From Bacteroidales bacterium (lineage in GTDB: Bacteria > Bacteroidota > Bacteroidia > Bacteroidales > P3), in NCBI GenBank assembly GCA_024400495.1, contig JAKSMR010000002.1, positions 1 through 64,000 of the forward strand: a stretch of DNA of 64,000 nucleotides. Reading direction: 5' to 3'. Within the stretch, counting starts at the first letter, position 1, and each line of letters begins with the position of its first letter. Under the pieces are notes generated by a model. The model ran no database searches. It was not told the origin of the DNA and saw only the letters and a list, made by a program, of their open reading frames with translations. Made by a program: the position numbers and the translations under genes. Shown piece by piece: positions 17,004 to 26,329 of the stretch.

Positions 17004-17609
17004 TTATTGTTCCTTCAGATCCTGGTTGATGGCGTCGATATAATCCAGCACCTGGTCACGTCCGTATCCGGTTACGCTGGAGGTGAGGAACATCTGCGGC
17101 AGTTCTTCCCACTCTTCGGATAACGCTAGCTTGAAGGCCTTGACGTTTGCCATAACCTCGCGTTGTTTCTCTTTGTCGATCTTGGTGAAGATGATGGAGA
17201 GGGGGACTCCGTTGCGGCCGAGGAAGGAGATGAATTCGAGGTCGATCTTCTGAGGCGGGATGCGGGAGTCGATAAGCACGAAGGTGTTGATCAGCTGCTC
17301 TCGGTTGACGAAATAATCCGATATCATCTTCTGCCACTTGTCGCGTGCCGTTTTGGAGATGCGGGCATAGCCATAGCCGGGAAGGTCGACAAGATACCAC
17401 TCTTCGTTGATGATGAAGTGGTTGATGAGCTGTGTCTTTCCGGGACGTCCTGAGGTTTTTGCCAGATCCTTCTGTCGGGTCAGCATGTTGATCAGCGACG
17501 ACTTGCCCACGTTGCTTCGCCCGATGAACGCATATTCGGGCAAGCCCGTCTGGGGGCATTTCCTGTAGTCGTTATTACTCACCACGAAGGTGGCGGATTT
17601 GATATTCAT
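17004..17609 (-). CDS. yihA: Ribosome biogenesis GTP-binding protein YihA/YsxC/EngB
   Basis: The 201-residue small GTPase has G1 GRSNVGKSS from residue 30, G3 [12 protein letters not shown]4 TKIDK, and the EngB-typical [17 protein letters not shown] switch region. It acts in assembly of the 50S subunit. The gene lies 21 bp after the stop of the upstream acyltransferase gene and before dacB on the same strand. Confidence 0.95.
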   Translation of the reverse strand: MNIKSATFVVSNNDYRKCPQTGLPEYAFIGRSNVGKSSLINMLTRQKDLAKTSGRPGKTQLINHFIINEEWYLVDLPGYGYARISKTARDKWQKMISDYFVNREQLINTFVLIDSRIPPQKIDLEFISFLGRNGVPLSIIFTKIDKEKQREVMANVKAFKLALSEEWEELPQMFLTSSVTGYGRDQVLDYIDAINQDLKEQ

Positions 17610-17630
17610 GATTCTTTCTCCTGTTCTCTT

Positions 17631-18848
17631 TTATTGGTTGTTGTTCTCGGCGGCGGCCTTCTCGGCTTTCTTTCTCTGCCGGGCCTCGCGACGTTTCTGC
17701 AGACGGCGTTCGCGGCGTTCGGCAGCTTCGGTGGCGGCGGCACGCACACGGGCTCGTTTCAGACGTTTGAGCGTGCGCAGCTCCTCGCGTTCTTCGGCAG
17801 AGATCTCGGTCCGGCCATACCAGGGCATGCGTCTCATGTCGATACGGAAGAGGTGGATACGGTCGAAGAAGCGGTTCTTGGTCACGTAGCTCTCGATGTG
17901 GCGGCTCTTCTTGTCGGGATAGATGTCGTGCATCTTCACCAGGATGCCCGTTTCGTCGGTCTCGCCGAATTCGTGGTTGTAGGCTGTTCCGAAGGAGCGC
18001 ATGGTGGCCGAAAGGTTCATATAGGCGTTGATGAGCGGCGGCACGTAGGCGCCGAGGGCGCGCACCTCGCGCTGGAGGATCTGGTAGTCTTCCTTGTAGT
18101 TGCGTCCCGAGAAGAGCGCATGGAGCTCGTTGAAGTCGCTCTCGATCTTGAGCGGCTCGTTGGGCCACATCAGTCCATCTGGGTCGGGGAAATGCTTCTG
18201 GTAGAAGAAGAGGATGAGGTCTTTGGCGCGGCGGTTCATGTGGGCGTACATGGTCACTTTGCCGAAGTAGTAGTGCGTCTCGGGGACTTCTACGGCCAGC
18301 GTGCCCAGCCCGTCCCAGAGGTTGTCGAGCGAGTACATGCCCTTGCGCAGATTGACGCTAGGCTGGTAGTTGGGCTGAACGAAGCTGCGGCCCAGCTCGA
18401 CGGTATAGGGGAGGTATTGGTTGATGAATTCGTCGGTAAAGTGGAACAGCTCGGCCGTGGGAGTCATCAGCTCTCCGTTTACGGAACGGTACATATTGCT
18501 GCCGTGGATGAAGCGGTAGCCGCCCACGATAGCCTCGTCTTCGGGGTTCCAGACGATGAGCTGCTTGAAGCAATAGGGCTCGGGGAGGGTGTCGAACTCG
18601 TCGATGTCGACGGCTTTGCCCGTGCCGCCTCCTTCGAGAGCGAAGGAGAGCTCGCGCAGACGTCCGATCTCGCGCATCACATTCGGAGCGGTATGGGCTG
18701 TGACGATATAAATCTCGTTTCCTCCGTTGTTGGTCTTGCGGAGGAAATTCTTCTTGTTGAGTTCCGATTTAAGCAGTTTCTTATCTACAGGCGGAATGAT
18801 ATAGGAGAGGTCTTTCTCTTGCGCTTTCGCGTCGGCTACTGTTGACAT
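17631..18848 (-). CDS. glsB: GNAT/OlsB-like N-acyltransferase, probable GlsB
   Basis: The 405-residue protein has an OlsB/hemolysin-type acyltransferase core over about residues 40-330: EIYIVTAHTAPNVMREIGRL, RELSFALEGGGTGKAVDIDE, KQLIVWNPEDEAIVGGYRFI, ELGRSFVQPNY. A highly charged Arg/Ala/Lys tail occupies about residues 345-405. In Bacteroides, a gene of this type next to a PlsC-like gene encodes glycine N-acyltransferase GlsB of glycine-lipid synthesis; here the PlsC-like partner lies immediately upstream on the same strand. The role is inferred from that pairing. The long basic tail seems unusual. Confidence 0.75.
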   Translation of the reverse strand: MSTVADAKAQEKDLSYIIPPVDKKLLKSELNKKNFLRKTNNGGNEIYIVTAHTAPNVMREIGRLRELSFALEGGGTGKAVDIDEFDTLPEPYCFKQLIVWNPEDEAIVGGYRFIHGSNMYRSVNGELMTPTAELFHFTDEFINQYLPYTVELGRSFVQPNYQPSVNLRKGMYSLDNLWDGLGTLAVEVPETHYYFGKVTMYAHMNRRAKDLILFFYQKHFPDPDGLMWPNEPLKIESDFNELHALFSGRNYKEDYQILQREVRALGAYVPPLINAYMNLSATMRSFGTAYNHEFGETDETGILVKMHDIYPDKKSRHIESYVTKNRFFDRIHLFRIDMRRMPWYGRTEISAEEREELRTLKRLKRARVRAAATEAAERRERRLQKRREARQRKKAEKAAAENNNQ

Positions 18849-18909
18849 ATGTTGTTATAAAGTTCGTTAAAGTACAAAAAAGGTCGGCTATCTTCCCCTT
18901 TTCGGCAGA

Positions 18910-19761
18910 TCAGCATCTGAACTTGGCCTGGGGATTCTCCTTGAGCTCGTACACATATTCTCTCAGCATCGCCGCCCACTCTCTGGCCGTGTGGCGGCTG
19001 TCGAAGGTCTGCCACGGGATCGGCTGGCCGACGACGATGCGGCAGGTCTTCCCCTCCTGGGCGAACATCTCGGCGGGGAGAAGGGCCATCTCGAAGTTGA
19101 ACTTGATGCCGAGTTTCTTGCGCAGGTTGGCGATGGCATAGAAACGGCGACGGTTCTGGGCGTCGACGAAGACGGGCACGATGTCGCGATGGTGCTGGAC
19201 GGCTTTCTTGACGAAGGTGGGCTTCCACTCGGTATCCTTGATCACACCATGCTGCTTGCGCGAGCAGAGGCCGGCGGGGAAATAGAGCAAGGTGTTCTTC
19301 CCGGCAAACGCCTCCTCGAGGCCCGCCACGTTGGAGGTGTTGCGATGGACCTTGTCGATGGGCACGAAGGTGTCCTTGAGGTTGATCAGATGCATCAGGA
19401 AATCGTTGACGGGAAACTTCACGTCGGGACGTTTCCTGCCCACAGCGCTGATGAGCGCCATGCCGTCGGGGCCTCCAAGAGGATGGTTGCCGGCCACGAT
19501 GGGATAGCCCTCAGAGGGGATGTTCTCCTCTCCCTCAACGACCACATCGACATGAACCTCGTGGGCAAGCACCTCGCGGGCAAAATCAACGCCAAAGTGC
19601 TGGCGCTGGTTGTAGATTCCGTTGTTGATAGCATCCACATGGAGCAGGCGCTTCATGAATCGGAGCACAAAACCGGGCACTTTCACGTTCTTCGCGGCGA
19701 GAACTTTCTCGAGATCGATGGTTTTCTCAGGCGTTACAACCTGTTTTTCAAGTTCAGACAT
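18910..19761 (-). CDS. glsA: PlsC-like O-acyltransferase, probable GlsA
   Basis: The 283-residue protein has the acyltransferase HX4D motif in GNHPLGGPD (His93, Asp99) and a second FPAG-type motif in LLYFPAGLCSRK. It would esterify an acyl-amino acid or lysolipid at the membrane. Next to the OlsB-like gene it matches the glsA-glsB pair described for Bacteroides glycine lipids. A 61-bp gap separates the two genes. A TATCTTTG box lies just upstream on the minus strand, so this is probably the first gene of the run into glsB, yihA and dacB. Confidence 0.78.
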   Translation of the reverse strand: MSELEKQVVTPEKTIDLEKVLAAKNVKVPGFVLRFMKRLLHVDAINNGIYNQRQHFGVDFAREVLAHEVHVDVVVEGEENIPSEGYPIVAGNHPLGGPDGMALISAVGRKRPDVKFPVNDFLMHLINLKDTFVPIDKVHRNTSNVAGLEEAFAGKNTLLYFPAGLCSRKQHGVIKDTEWKPTFVKKAVQHHRDIVPVFVDAQNRRRFYAIANLRKKLGIKFNFEMALLPAEMFAQEGKTCRIVVGQPIPWQTFDSRHTAREWAAMLREYVYELKENPQAKFRC

Positions 19762-19787
19762 AATCTATCCTTCGTATTAATATTTTG

Positions 19788-19795
19788 CAAAGATA
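19788..19795 (-). promoter_or_regulatory. -7 box for the glsA-glsB-yihA-dacB run
   Basis: On the minus strand the sequence reads TATCTTTG, matching TAnnTTTG, 27 bp before the glsA start. Confidence 0.6.
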
Positions 19796-20051
19796 CACCC
19801 ATTTTCTCCAAAAAACAACCTTTTATTATAATAGTTATACACATAGTTTTTAACACCCACGCGTAAAGCACTCTCGTTGAGCGAGAAAAGCCGTCCTGTC
19901 CGAAGAAAAGTTTCCCGACCTCTTTTTGCCACAAATCCTCCACTTGGAGAGAAAAAACGAAAAGAAAACACTTCCTTCATGCCAACCAAGGACCAGCAAG
20001 CCATTTCTCTCGCACTTGCGTCGCATCAAGCAGCCGATTTCGAGACAGAAT

Positions 20052-20090
20052 ATAGGCGCTACCCATACGCTAGATAGGCGCTACCCATAT
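20052..20090. repeat. 22-bp unit repeated about 1.8 times
   Basis: ATAGGCGCTACCCATACGC occurs at 20052 and again, with one change, at 20074. It lies in a gap of about 500 bp (19762-20259) that otherwise holds only the two promoter boxes. Confidence 0.7.
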
Positions 20091-20214
20091 GCTTCCCACC
20101 CCCAAAGAGCCCTATCGTCCGTCCCTCAAGCCTCTGCCGGGCACCAACGAAGCATCCGACATCCAAGTTTCGGCCTTTTTTCAATCCACTTTCGGATAAT
20201 TCAAGAAAAATATG

Positions 20215-20222
20215 TACTTTTG
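20215..20222 (+). promoter_or_regulatory. -7 box for the aldo/keto reductase
   Basis: TACTTTTG matches TAnnTTTG, 38 bp before the ATG. A weak TTTC lies about 21 nt upstream. Confidence 0.6.
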
Positions 20223-20259
20223 CACTTTCATCCGCAAAAAATAAATAAAACATAAAAAC

Positions 20260-21498
20260 ATGAGAAAGAACACCCTACACATCCTCTTCGCCTCCATCGC
20301 CGCCCTACTTATGTGCGCCTGCGGAGCAAAGAAAGAGGAAGCCTACCAAGGCAACATGAAGTTCCGGACCCTCGGCAGCACAGGAATCCAGGTGGCCGAA
20401 ATCGGTATCGGATGTGGCGTCTTCGAATATCTCGACAGCGCCGACAGCCGCAAATACATGGATATCGCCATGGACAGCGCCATCAACTACATCGACATCT
20501 ACGACGCCAATCCCAAAGTGCGCAGCAACATCGGCTACGCCCTCCAGGGCCGACGCGACAAGATGGTCATCCAAGGCCACATCGGCTCCTATTGGAACAC
20601 CGAACTCAATCAGTACGAGCGCACACGCGACGTCGTCAAAGCCAAAGCCGGCTTCGAAGACCTGCTCCAGCGCCTCGGAACCGACTACATCGAAGTCGGC
20701 ATGATGCACATCTTCGACGACATGGCCGACTGGGACACCATAGCCAACAGCGCCTACTTCGCCTACATCAAACAGCTGAAAGAAGAAGGCAAGATCAAGC
20801 ACATCGGTATGAGCAGCCACAACTCGGCAGTAGCCCTGGCAGCCGCCAAGAGCGGCCTTGTCGAGGTGATCATGTTCAGCCTCAACCCCGCCTTCGACCG
20901 CGTGGTCAGCGGCTCCAACCCCTGGGATTCGAAGACCTACGAGAACCTCCTCGCCGGCATCGACCCCGTCCGTACCGAGCTCTACAACTACTGCACCCAG
21001 CACCAGATCGCCATTACCGTGATGAAGACCTTCGGCGGCGGCGGCCGTCTGCTTGACGGAGAAAAATCTCCCCTTGGATTCGCCCTCACTACCGACCAAT
21101 GCATCGCCTACGCGCTGGCCAACCCTTCGGTAGCAGTAGCGCTCGTCGGCTCGCGCGAGATCCAGCATCTCATCGACGACCTCCACTATCTCGTAGCCAC
21201 TGAAGAAGAGAAAGACTACTCCTCCGCCCTCAACAAAGGCGGCCAGGTTGCCGAGGCCGAATGCACCTATTGCGGCCATTGCACCCCCTGCCCTGCCGGC
21301 ATCGATATCGCCAAAGTGAACGAGCTGCTCGACATTGCCAAAAACGGCAAAGCGACCGACAAAACCCGCGCCGAATACGAAGCTCTCGAGCATCATGCCA
21401 GCGAATGCACAGCCTGTGGCGCCTGCGAAAGCCGCTGCCCCTTCGGCGTGCCCGTAAGAGAGAAGATGAAAGAGGCCGTAAAGACCTTCGGGAAATAA
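20260..21498 (+). CDS. Aldo/keto reductase with C-terminal ferredoxin domain, predicted lipoprotein
   Basis: The 412-residue protein starts with a hydrophobic signal and a lipobox-like end (LLMCAC, lipidation at about Cys21). An aldo/keto reductase barrel follows (FRTLGSTGIQVAEIGIGCG, then AINYIDIYDANPKVRSNIGY, then IKHIGMSSHNS). The C-terminus has two cysteine clusters of 4Fe-4S type: CTYCGHCTPCP and CTACGACESRCPFG. The combination is common in anaerobe redox enzymes, but an export signal is less usual. The substrate is unknown. It stands alone with its own promoter box. Confidence 0.85.
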   Translation: MRKNTLHILFASIAALLMCACGAKKEEAYQGNMKFRTLGSTGIQVAEIGIGCGVFEYLDSADSRKYMDIAMDSAINYIDIYDANPKVRSNIGYALQGRRDKMVIQGHIGSYWNTELNQYERTRDVVKAKAGFEDLLQRLGTDYIEVGMMHIFDDMADWDTIANSAYFAYIKQLKEEGKIKHIGMSSHNSAVALAAAKSGLVEVIMFSLNPAFDRVVSGSNPWDSKTYENLLAGIDPVRTELYNYCTQHQIAITVMKTFGGGGRLLDGEKSPLGFALTTDQCIAYALANPSVAVALVGSREIQHLIDDLHYLVATEEEKDYSSALNKGGQVAEAECTYCGHCTPCPAGIDIAKVNELLDIAKNGKATDKTRAEYEALEHHASECTACGACESRCPFGVPVREKMKEAVKTFGK

Positions 21499-21710
21499 AT
21501 AGAAAAAAGCAGTTATTTATTGTGAGCCTCAACAACTTACGCAGACATCAGCCCAATCCCGGACCAACAGACCTCCAAAAACCGAAAATTTAACAACTAT
21601 TTGAAACATTTATTGCAAGATATACAACTTTTGGCCGCCAAAGAACGAAAAAATAATCATGTATAAATTAAGCAGTTACAAGATTTCAACAGAAAAAAGT
21701 GAAAAAAGCC

Positions 21711-21741
21711 TTGGTCGGTTCAAAAAATAGTTGTACTTTTG
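21711..21741 (+). promoter_or_regulatory. Promoter of the rpmG operon
   Basis: TTGG at 21711-21714, 19 nt, then TACTTTTG at 21734-21741: a good Bacteroidetes promoter. The expected start of transcription at about 21748 fixes the rpmG start at 21763 rather than further upstream. Confidence 0.7.
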
Positions 21742-21762
21742 CAACTCCAAAACGTAAAGAAA

Positions 21763-21951
21763 ATGGCAAAGAAAAATAAAGACGCAAGAGTTCAAGTTAT
21801 CCTTGAGTGCACTGAGCAGAAAAACAGTGGCGTTCCTGGTATGTCCCGTTATATCACTACCAAGAACAAGAAGAACACCCCCGATCGTTTGGAACTGAAG
21901 AAATATAATCCGTTCCTGAAGAAAGTAACCGTACACAAAGAAATCAAATAA
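21763..21951 (+). CDS. rpmG: 50S ribosomal protein L33
   Basis: The 62-residue protein [20 protein letters not shown]... with [20 protein letters not shown] is a clear L33. The second CxxC pair of zinc-binding L33 forms is absent. The start at 21763 lies downstream of the predicted transcription start. In many Bacteroidales rpmB (L28) precedes it; here it does not. Confidence 0.95.
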   Translation: MAKKNKDARVQVILECTEQKNSGVPGMSRYITTKNKKNTPDRLELKKYNPFLKKVTVHKEIK

Positions 21952-21970
21952 TTAAGGAAGGAATAGAATT

Positions 21971-22126
21971 ATGGCAAAAAAAGTTGTTGCAACCCTGAAG
22001 ACCTCCACCGGAAAGAGCTTTGCTAAGGTTATCCGCATGGTTCGTTCCCCCAAAACCAACGCCTATACTTTCAAAGAGGAAATCGTTCCCTCTGACAACG
22101 TACAGGAATACCTGAAAAAGAAATAA
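21971..22126 (+). CDS. DUF4295 family small basic protein
   Basis: This 51-residue protein (MAKKVVATLKTSTGKSFAKV, ending in EYLKKK) matches the small DUF4295 protein that follows rpmG in Bacteroidetes. Its position suggests a ribosome-linked role. It lies 19 bp after rpmG and before a terminator. Confidence 0.88.
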   Translation: MAKKVVATLKTSTGKSFAKVIRMVRSPKTNAYTFKEEIVPSDNVQEYLKKK

Positions 22127-22177
22127 TCCCAACAAGAATAATAGGATAATAATTTTTTTCATACGCTTTTGTTTTGC

Positions 22178-22203
22178 TCCCGTTGTGAAACGGGAGTTTT
22201 TTT
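22178..22203 (+). terminator. Intrinsic terminator after rpmG-DUF4295
   Basis: CTCCCGTT pairs with AACGGGAG around a short loop, followed by TTTTTTT. Confidence 0.85.
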
Positions 22204-22277
22204 CGTGTCAAACCACCTTTTTCGCGTGATATTGATATTATTATTCTAAAAAACATTGCTATATGAAAAAGATTTGT

Positions 22278-22285
22278 TATCTTTG
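22278..22285 (+). promoter_or_regulatory. -7 box for ftsY
   Basis: TATCTTTG matches TAnnTTTG, 26 bp before the ftsY ATG; an imperfect TTGC lies about 19 nt upstream. Confidence 0.6.
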
Positions 22286-22311
22286 CAAAATCATTCAAAA
22301 CACTTACCACC

Positions 22312-23262
22312 ATGGGACTGTTCTCGTTTTTTAGCAAAGAAAAGAAAGAAACACTCGACCAAGGACTACAGAAAACCAAAGAAGGGTTCTTTGCAAAGCT
22401 ATCAAAATCAATACTTGGCAAGACTACCGTTGACGACGAAGTATTAGACAACCTCGAGGAGATGCTCATCTCCTCCGACGTAGGTGTCGACACCACCCTC
22501 AAGATCATCGAGAACATCCAGGAGCGCGTAAAACGCGACAAATATGTCAGCACCAGCCAGCTCAACGGCATCCTTCGCGACGAGATCGCCACTCTGCTCG
22601 ACCAGCACCATACCGACGAGTTTGAGGACTTCTCCTCTCCCCTGCCCAAGAAACCCTATGTCATCCTTGTCGTAGGCGTCAATGGTGTCGGCAAGACCAC
22701 CACCATCGGCAAACTTGCCTACCAGTTCAAGCAGGCAGGCAAGAGCGTCATGCTCGGCGCCAGCGACACCTTCCGTGCCGCAGCAGTAGAGCAGCTCACC
22801 ATATGGTCTGAACGCGTTGGCGTCCCCATTGTGCAGCAGGGCATGAACGCCGACCCCGCATCGGTAGCCTATGACACCCTCCAGTCGGCCATCTCCAAGG
22901 GCTCCGACGTCGTCATCATCGACACAGCCGGACGACTCCACAACAAGATCGGCCTCATGAACGAGCTCAGCAAGATCAAGAAAGTGATGCAGAAGCTCAT
23001 CCCCGACGCCCCCCACGAGGTCCTTCTCGTTCTCGACGCCTCTACCGGACAGAACGCCATTGAGCAGGCCCGCCAGTTTACCGCAGCAACAGAGGTGAAC
23101 GCGCTGGCGCTCACCAAACTCGACGGCACAGCTAAAGGCGGCGTGATCATAGGCATCAGCGACCAGTTCAAGATCCCCGTACGATATATCGGGCTGGGAG
23201 AAAAGATGACCGACCTGCAGGTCTTCAACGCAGAAGCTTTTGTCGAGACCCTTTTCAATTAA
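22312..23262 (+). CDS. ftsY: Signal recognition particle receptor FtsY
   Basis: The 316-residue GTPase has the helical N domain to about residue 105, G1 GVNGVGKTTT from residue 122, the DTFRAAAVEQL and DTAGRLHNK motifs, TKLDGTAKGG, and the C-terminal GLGEKMTDLQVFNAEAFV. The acidic A domain of enterobacterial FtsY is absent, as is usual outside that group. It docks SRP-ribosome complexes to the inner membrane. rimO starts 21 bp after its stop. Confidence 0.96.
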   Translation: MGLFSFFSKEKKETLDQGLQKTKEGFFAKLSKSILGKTTVDDEVLDNLEEMLISSDVGVDTTLKIIENIQERVKRDKYVSTSQLNGILRDEIATLLDQHHTDEFEDFSSPLPKKPYVILVVGVNGVGKTTTIGKLAYQFKQAGKSVMLGASDTFRAAAVEQLTIWSERVGVPIVQQGMNADPASVAYDTLQSAISKGSDVVIIDTAGRLHNKIGLMNELSKIKKVMQKLIPDAPHEVLLVLDASTGQNAIEQARQFTAATEVNALALTKLDGTAKGGVIIGISDQFKIPVRYIGLGEKMTDLQVFNAEAFVETLFN

Positions 23263-23283
23263 ACCACCCGTCCCCAACGACTG

Positions 23284-24576
23284 ATGAAAATCAACATCAT
23301 AACCCTCGGCTGCTCCAAGAATACCGTTGACTCCGAGAACATCGCCGGACACCTGAGAAAAGCCGGCTTTGATATCTTTTTCGATCGCAAGCAAAACGAC
23401 TGCGACATCATCATTGTCAACACCTGTGGCTTTATCGGCGACGCAAAAGAAGAGTCCATCAACACCCTTCTCGAGCAGGTAGAGATCAAACAACGCGGAC
23501 GCAAAGCCCGCAAGATCATCGCCGTAGGCTGCCTTATCGAGCGATATAAGAAAGAGCTGAAGAAAGAGATTCCCGAAATCGACGCCTTCTTTGGCGTCCA
23601 CGAATGGGACAAGCTCGTAGCCTCCCTTATCAGCGAATACTCCGGATATTTCGAGAAAGAGAGAACCCTCTCAACCCCACGGCACTACGCCTATCTCAAG
23701 ATCTCCGAAGGCTGCAACCGCGCCTGCTCCTATTGCGCCATCCCACTCATCCGAGGCAAGCATATCTCCCGCCCCATAGACGAGCTGGTAGCAGAGGCCA
23801 AGGAGATGGTCCGGTCTGGTGTCAAAGAGATCATCGTCATCGCCCAGGACACCACCTACTACGGTCTCGACCTTTACGGCAAACGCCGTCTCGGAGAGCT
23901 CCTCAACCGATTGGCCGAAGAGAGCGGCGCAGAATGGATCAGACTCCACTACACCTATCCCACCTCCTTCCCCGTCGACGCTATCGAAGCCATCCGCAAC
24001 CACCCGAACATCTGCAACTATATCGACATACCGCTCCAGCACATCAACTCCGGCATCCTTACCTCCATGCAACGAGGCATCGACAAGAAAGGGACGCTGG
24101 ACCTCCTGAAGAAATTCCGGGAGGAAATCCCCAACGTCTCCATCCGCACCACCCTCATCGTCGGCTACCCGACTGAGACAGAAGCCGATTTCGAGGAGCT
24201 GAAAGACTTCGTTCGCGAGGCTCGTTTCGACAGGATGGGCGCCTTCGCCTACTCGCCCGAAGAGGGCACGCCTGCCGAGAAACTGGGTGACCCCATACCC
24301 GAGGAGGAGAAACAGCGCCGTCTGGACGAGCTTATGGCCATCCAGGAGCAGATCTCCCTCGACAAGAACGAGGAAAAGATAGGCCGTACATACAAGACTA
24401 TCATCGACAGAAAAGAAGGCGACCTCTACATCGGACGTACCGAATTCGACTCTCCCGAAGTTGACGACGAGGTGATCATCAATCCGACCGACATTCCCTT
24501 GAAGAAAGGAGAGTTCTACAACGTGAGGATTACCAAAGCCTACGAGAACGACCTTGAGGGCGAAATCGTCCTGTAA
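23284..24576 (+). CDS. rimO: Ribosomal protein S12 methylthiotransferase RimO
   Basis: The 430-residue radical SAM protein has the UPF0004 domain with three cysteines (LGCSKNTVDSEN at Cys10, VNTCGF, VGCLIERY), the radical SAM cluster CNRACSYC in SEGCNRACSYCAIPLIRG, and a C-terminal TRAM domain. It adds a methylthio group to an aspartate of S12. It lies directly behind ftsY, probably cotranscribed. Confidence 0.95.
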   Translation: MKINIITLGCSKNTVDSENIAGHLRKAGFDIFFDRKQNDCDIIIVNTCGFIGDAKEESINTLLEQVEIKQRGRKARKIIAVGCLIERYKKELKKEIPEIDAFFGVHEWDKLVASLISEYSGYFEKERTLSTPRHYAYLKISEGCNRACSYCAIPLIRGKHISRPIDELVAEAKEMVRSGVKEIIVIAQDTTYYGLDLYGKRRLGELLNRLAEESGAEWIRLHYTYPTSFPVDAIEAIRNHPNICNYIDIPLQHINSGILTSMQRGIDKKGTLDLLKKFREEIPNVSIRTTLIVGYPTETEADFEELKDFVREARFDRMGAFAYSPEEGTPAEKLGDPIPEEEKQRRLDELMAIQEQISLDKNEEKIGRTYKTIIDRKEGDLYIGRTEFDSPEVDDEVIINPTDIPLKKGEFYNVRITKAYENDLEGEIVL

Positions 24577-24745
24577 CCCGACATATCCGGACACATCCGA
24601 CACCCCCTTCCTGGCATGCTCCTTTCCCAAGAGCCTGCCAGGATTTTCCATATCAAGATGCTCCCTAAGTTGTATTTTTCATAAAAGCCGACTGTATTTT
24701 TTATATAAGAATCAAACTTTTTTTCGTCAGTTTAAGAAAAAGTTG

Positions 24746-24753
24746 TATCTTTG
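24746..24753 (+). promoter_or_regulatory. -7 box for the DUF177-rpmF pair
   Basis: TATCTTTG matches TAnnTTTG, 21 bp before the DUF177 ATG. The upstream element is weak. Confidence 0.6.
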
Positions 24754-24774
24754 CAAACTAATTAGTATGCGAAC

Positions 24775-25314
24775 ATGAAGAGTAGTGTCGATACAACCAT
24801 ACAGTTTAGCGGCCTAAAATCAGGACGTTACACGTATGAATACGCATTAGACAGCAGTTTCTTTTCGAGCTTCGAAAACGAAATTTTGCGTAGTGGACGT
24901 GTCGATTTTAATGTGCAGTTGGAGAAAAAAGAGCGCTTGTTGATATTTACTTTTTCATTTTCGGGTACTGTCCAAACAGAGTGCGACAGATGCTTGGGCG
25001 AGATGGATGTTGCCGTTGAAGGAGAAGAGAGCCTGTGTGTGAAGTTCAGCGACACCGAGCAGAGTGACGACGAGAATATTGCGATTCTCCCCGAGAACGC
25101 CTACAAGATAGACCTCGCACCATGGATGTACGAATATGTAGCGGTAGCCATCCCTATGCAGCATGTGCATCCTGAGGACGAAAACGGCAACTCGACGTGC
25201 GATCCGGAGATGTTGAAATACATCACCAGCGAAGAGGATGAGAGCGAAGAAGGGCACGCCGACGAACCAAACGAAGTGGACCCCCGATGGGCAAAGCTTC
25301 TTGACTTGAAATAA
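24775..25314 (+). CDS. YceD/DUF177 family protein
   Basis: The 179-residue protein has the DUF177 core: a beta-rich N-terminal half, then CDRCLGEMDVAVEGE, and the acidic ending DPRWAKLLDLK that precedes L32 in most bacteria. DUF177 proteins are almost always encoded directly upstream of rpmF, as here (30-bp gap), and are linked to 23S rRNA processing or ribosome assembly. Confidence 0.9.
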   Translation: MKSSVDTTIQFSGLKSGRYTYEYALDSSFFSSFENEILRSGRVDFNVQLEKKERLLIFTFSFSGTVQTECDRCLGEMDVAVEGEESLCVKFSDTEQSDDENIAILPENAYKIDLAPWMYEYVAVAIPMQHVHPEDENGNSTCDPEMLKYITSEEDESEEGHADEPNEVDPRWAKLLDLK

Positions 25315-25344
25315 AAAATAATAAATAATAAAAAATTAATAATT

Positions 25345-25530
25345 ATGCCACATCCAAAACACAGATTCTCGCAGACTAGAACTGCTAAGAGAAGAACACA
25401 TGACAGCCTTGAGGCTCCTCAGCTGACTACTTGCAGCAACTGTGGTGCACAGGTTATGTACCACCACGTATGCCCCGAGTGTGGGTACTACAGAGGAAAA
25501 TTAGCTATCGAGAAAAACACCGAAAACTAA
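25345..25530 (+). CDS. rpmF: 50S ribosomal protein L32
   Basis: The 61-residue protein MPHPKHRFSQTRTAKRRTHD has a four-cysteine zinc ribbon (CSNCG, then CPECG). Length and the upstream DUF177 gene agree with L32. A terminator follows 25 bp later. Confidence 0.96.
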   Translation: MPHPKHRFSQTRTAKRRTHDSLEAPQLTTCSNCGAQVMYHHVCPECGYYRGKLAIEKNTEN

Positions 25531-25555
25531 TCTCCTGCCTCAGGTAAAAAGAGAA

Positions 25556-25586
25556 AACGCTCTGCACGATGTGTGGAGCGTTTTTA
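25556..25586 (+). terminator. Intrinsic terminator of rpmF
   Basis: AACGCTC at 25556-25562 pairs with GAGCGTT at 25576-25582, then TTTATTTG. Confidence 0.8.
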
Positions 25587-26024
25587 TTTGTAGACTATAT
25601 ACTTGTCGGCATGACGATCCTCCGGTTCTGACCGAAACATAGAAATTCAATTTTGCTTAAGAGTGTACAAAATTGGGGGAAGGCACAGGCAAGAGGGGCT
25701 GATTCGTGTCTTTTGAGGTCTGAAAAGGGGCGTTTTGTGGCATTCTGTAACCATTTTGGATACAGGAACAGAAGGCGATTGGAGTCTTGCGAGATCGCAC
25801 TTCGTTGATATTATGCCTTTTAGAGAAGTTGTCAACTGCGTTTGGTTACAGTTACAGTCGGTACAGTTAGAATTTGAAGGGTATACATAGCACCTCTGAT
25901 TAATTTAATTAATTAATAATTAATTATATAATAATATAAGGTATGTGTGATATCCTTTTTTTAGACTGTAACTGTATCTTGTAACCGGAGGCTTATTTAT
26001 CGAACACTTAACAAACTATAATAG

Positions 26025-26192
26025 AGATGGTTAAACACCATACAACTCTACAAGGCCTTTGAATACAAGCTGTATCTTGTAACTCACGTCCATGAAGTAG
26101 GTCCTGACATCGAAGTAGAGAAAGGGTATCTCTCCTTGGGGCTGAGGGACAGCTATCCGTCTCTAGCGCGGAAGGTTGCCGAGACATACTGA
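26025..26192 (+). pseudogene. Possible gene remnant in a long intergenic region
   Basis: A 55-codon frame without a start codon ends in VEKGYLSLGLRDSYPSLARK, VAETY and stop, and looks protein-like. Upstream (25590-26024) is AT-rich and repeats motifs such as GTAACTGTATCTTGTAAC without a frame. The rest of the 800-bp gap shows no gene. It may be the decayed end of an accessory gene. I do not recognise the family. Confidence 0.2.
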
Positions 26193-26273
26193 TTGGGGAA
26201 GAAGAGGGCGTTGGCGACGGTCTTTTTCTGATTTTGGGTGCTTGTTTTTTTTGATCCGCCTTGGCTGCTGGTG

Positions 26274-26308
26274 AAAAAGAAACAAGCCGCTCCAGACGGG
26301 GCGGCTTG
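26274..26308 (-). terminator. Intrinsic terminator of the HU gene
   Basis: On the minus strand CAAGCCGCCCC pairs with GGAGCGGCTTG around a 4-nt loop and runs into TTTCTTTTT. Confidence 0.8.
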
Positions 26309-26329
26309 CTATAAAGAAAAGGCGGTTAA

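Noticed and set aside
20041-20092. CRISPR-like short repeat
   Set aside because: Only two copies of a 22-bp unit in tandem with no spacers of constant size and no cas genes.
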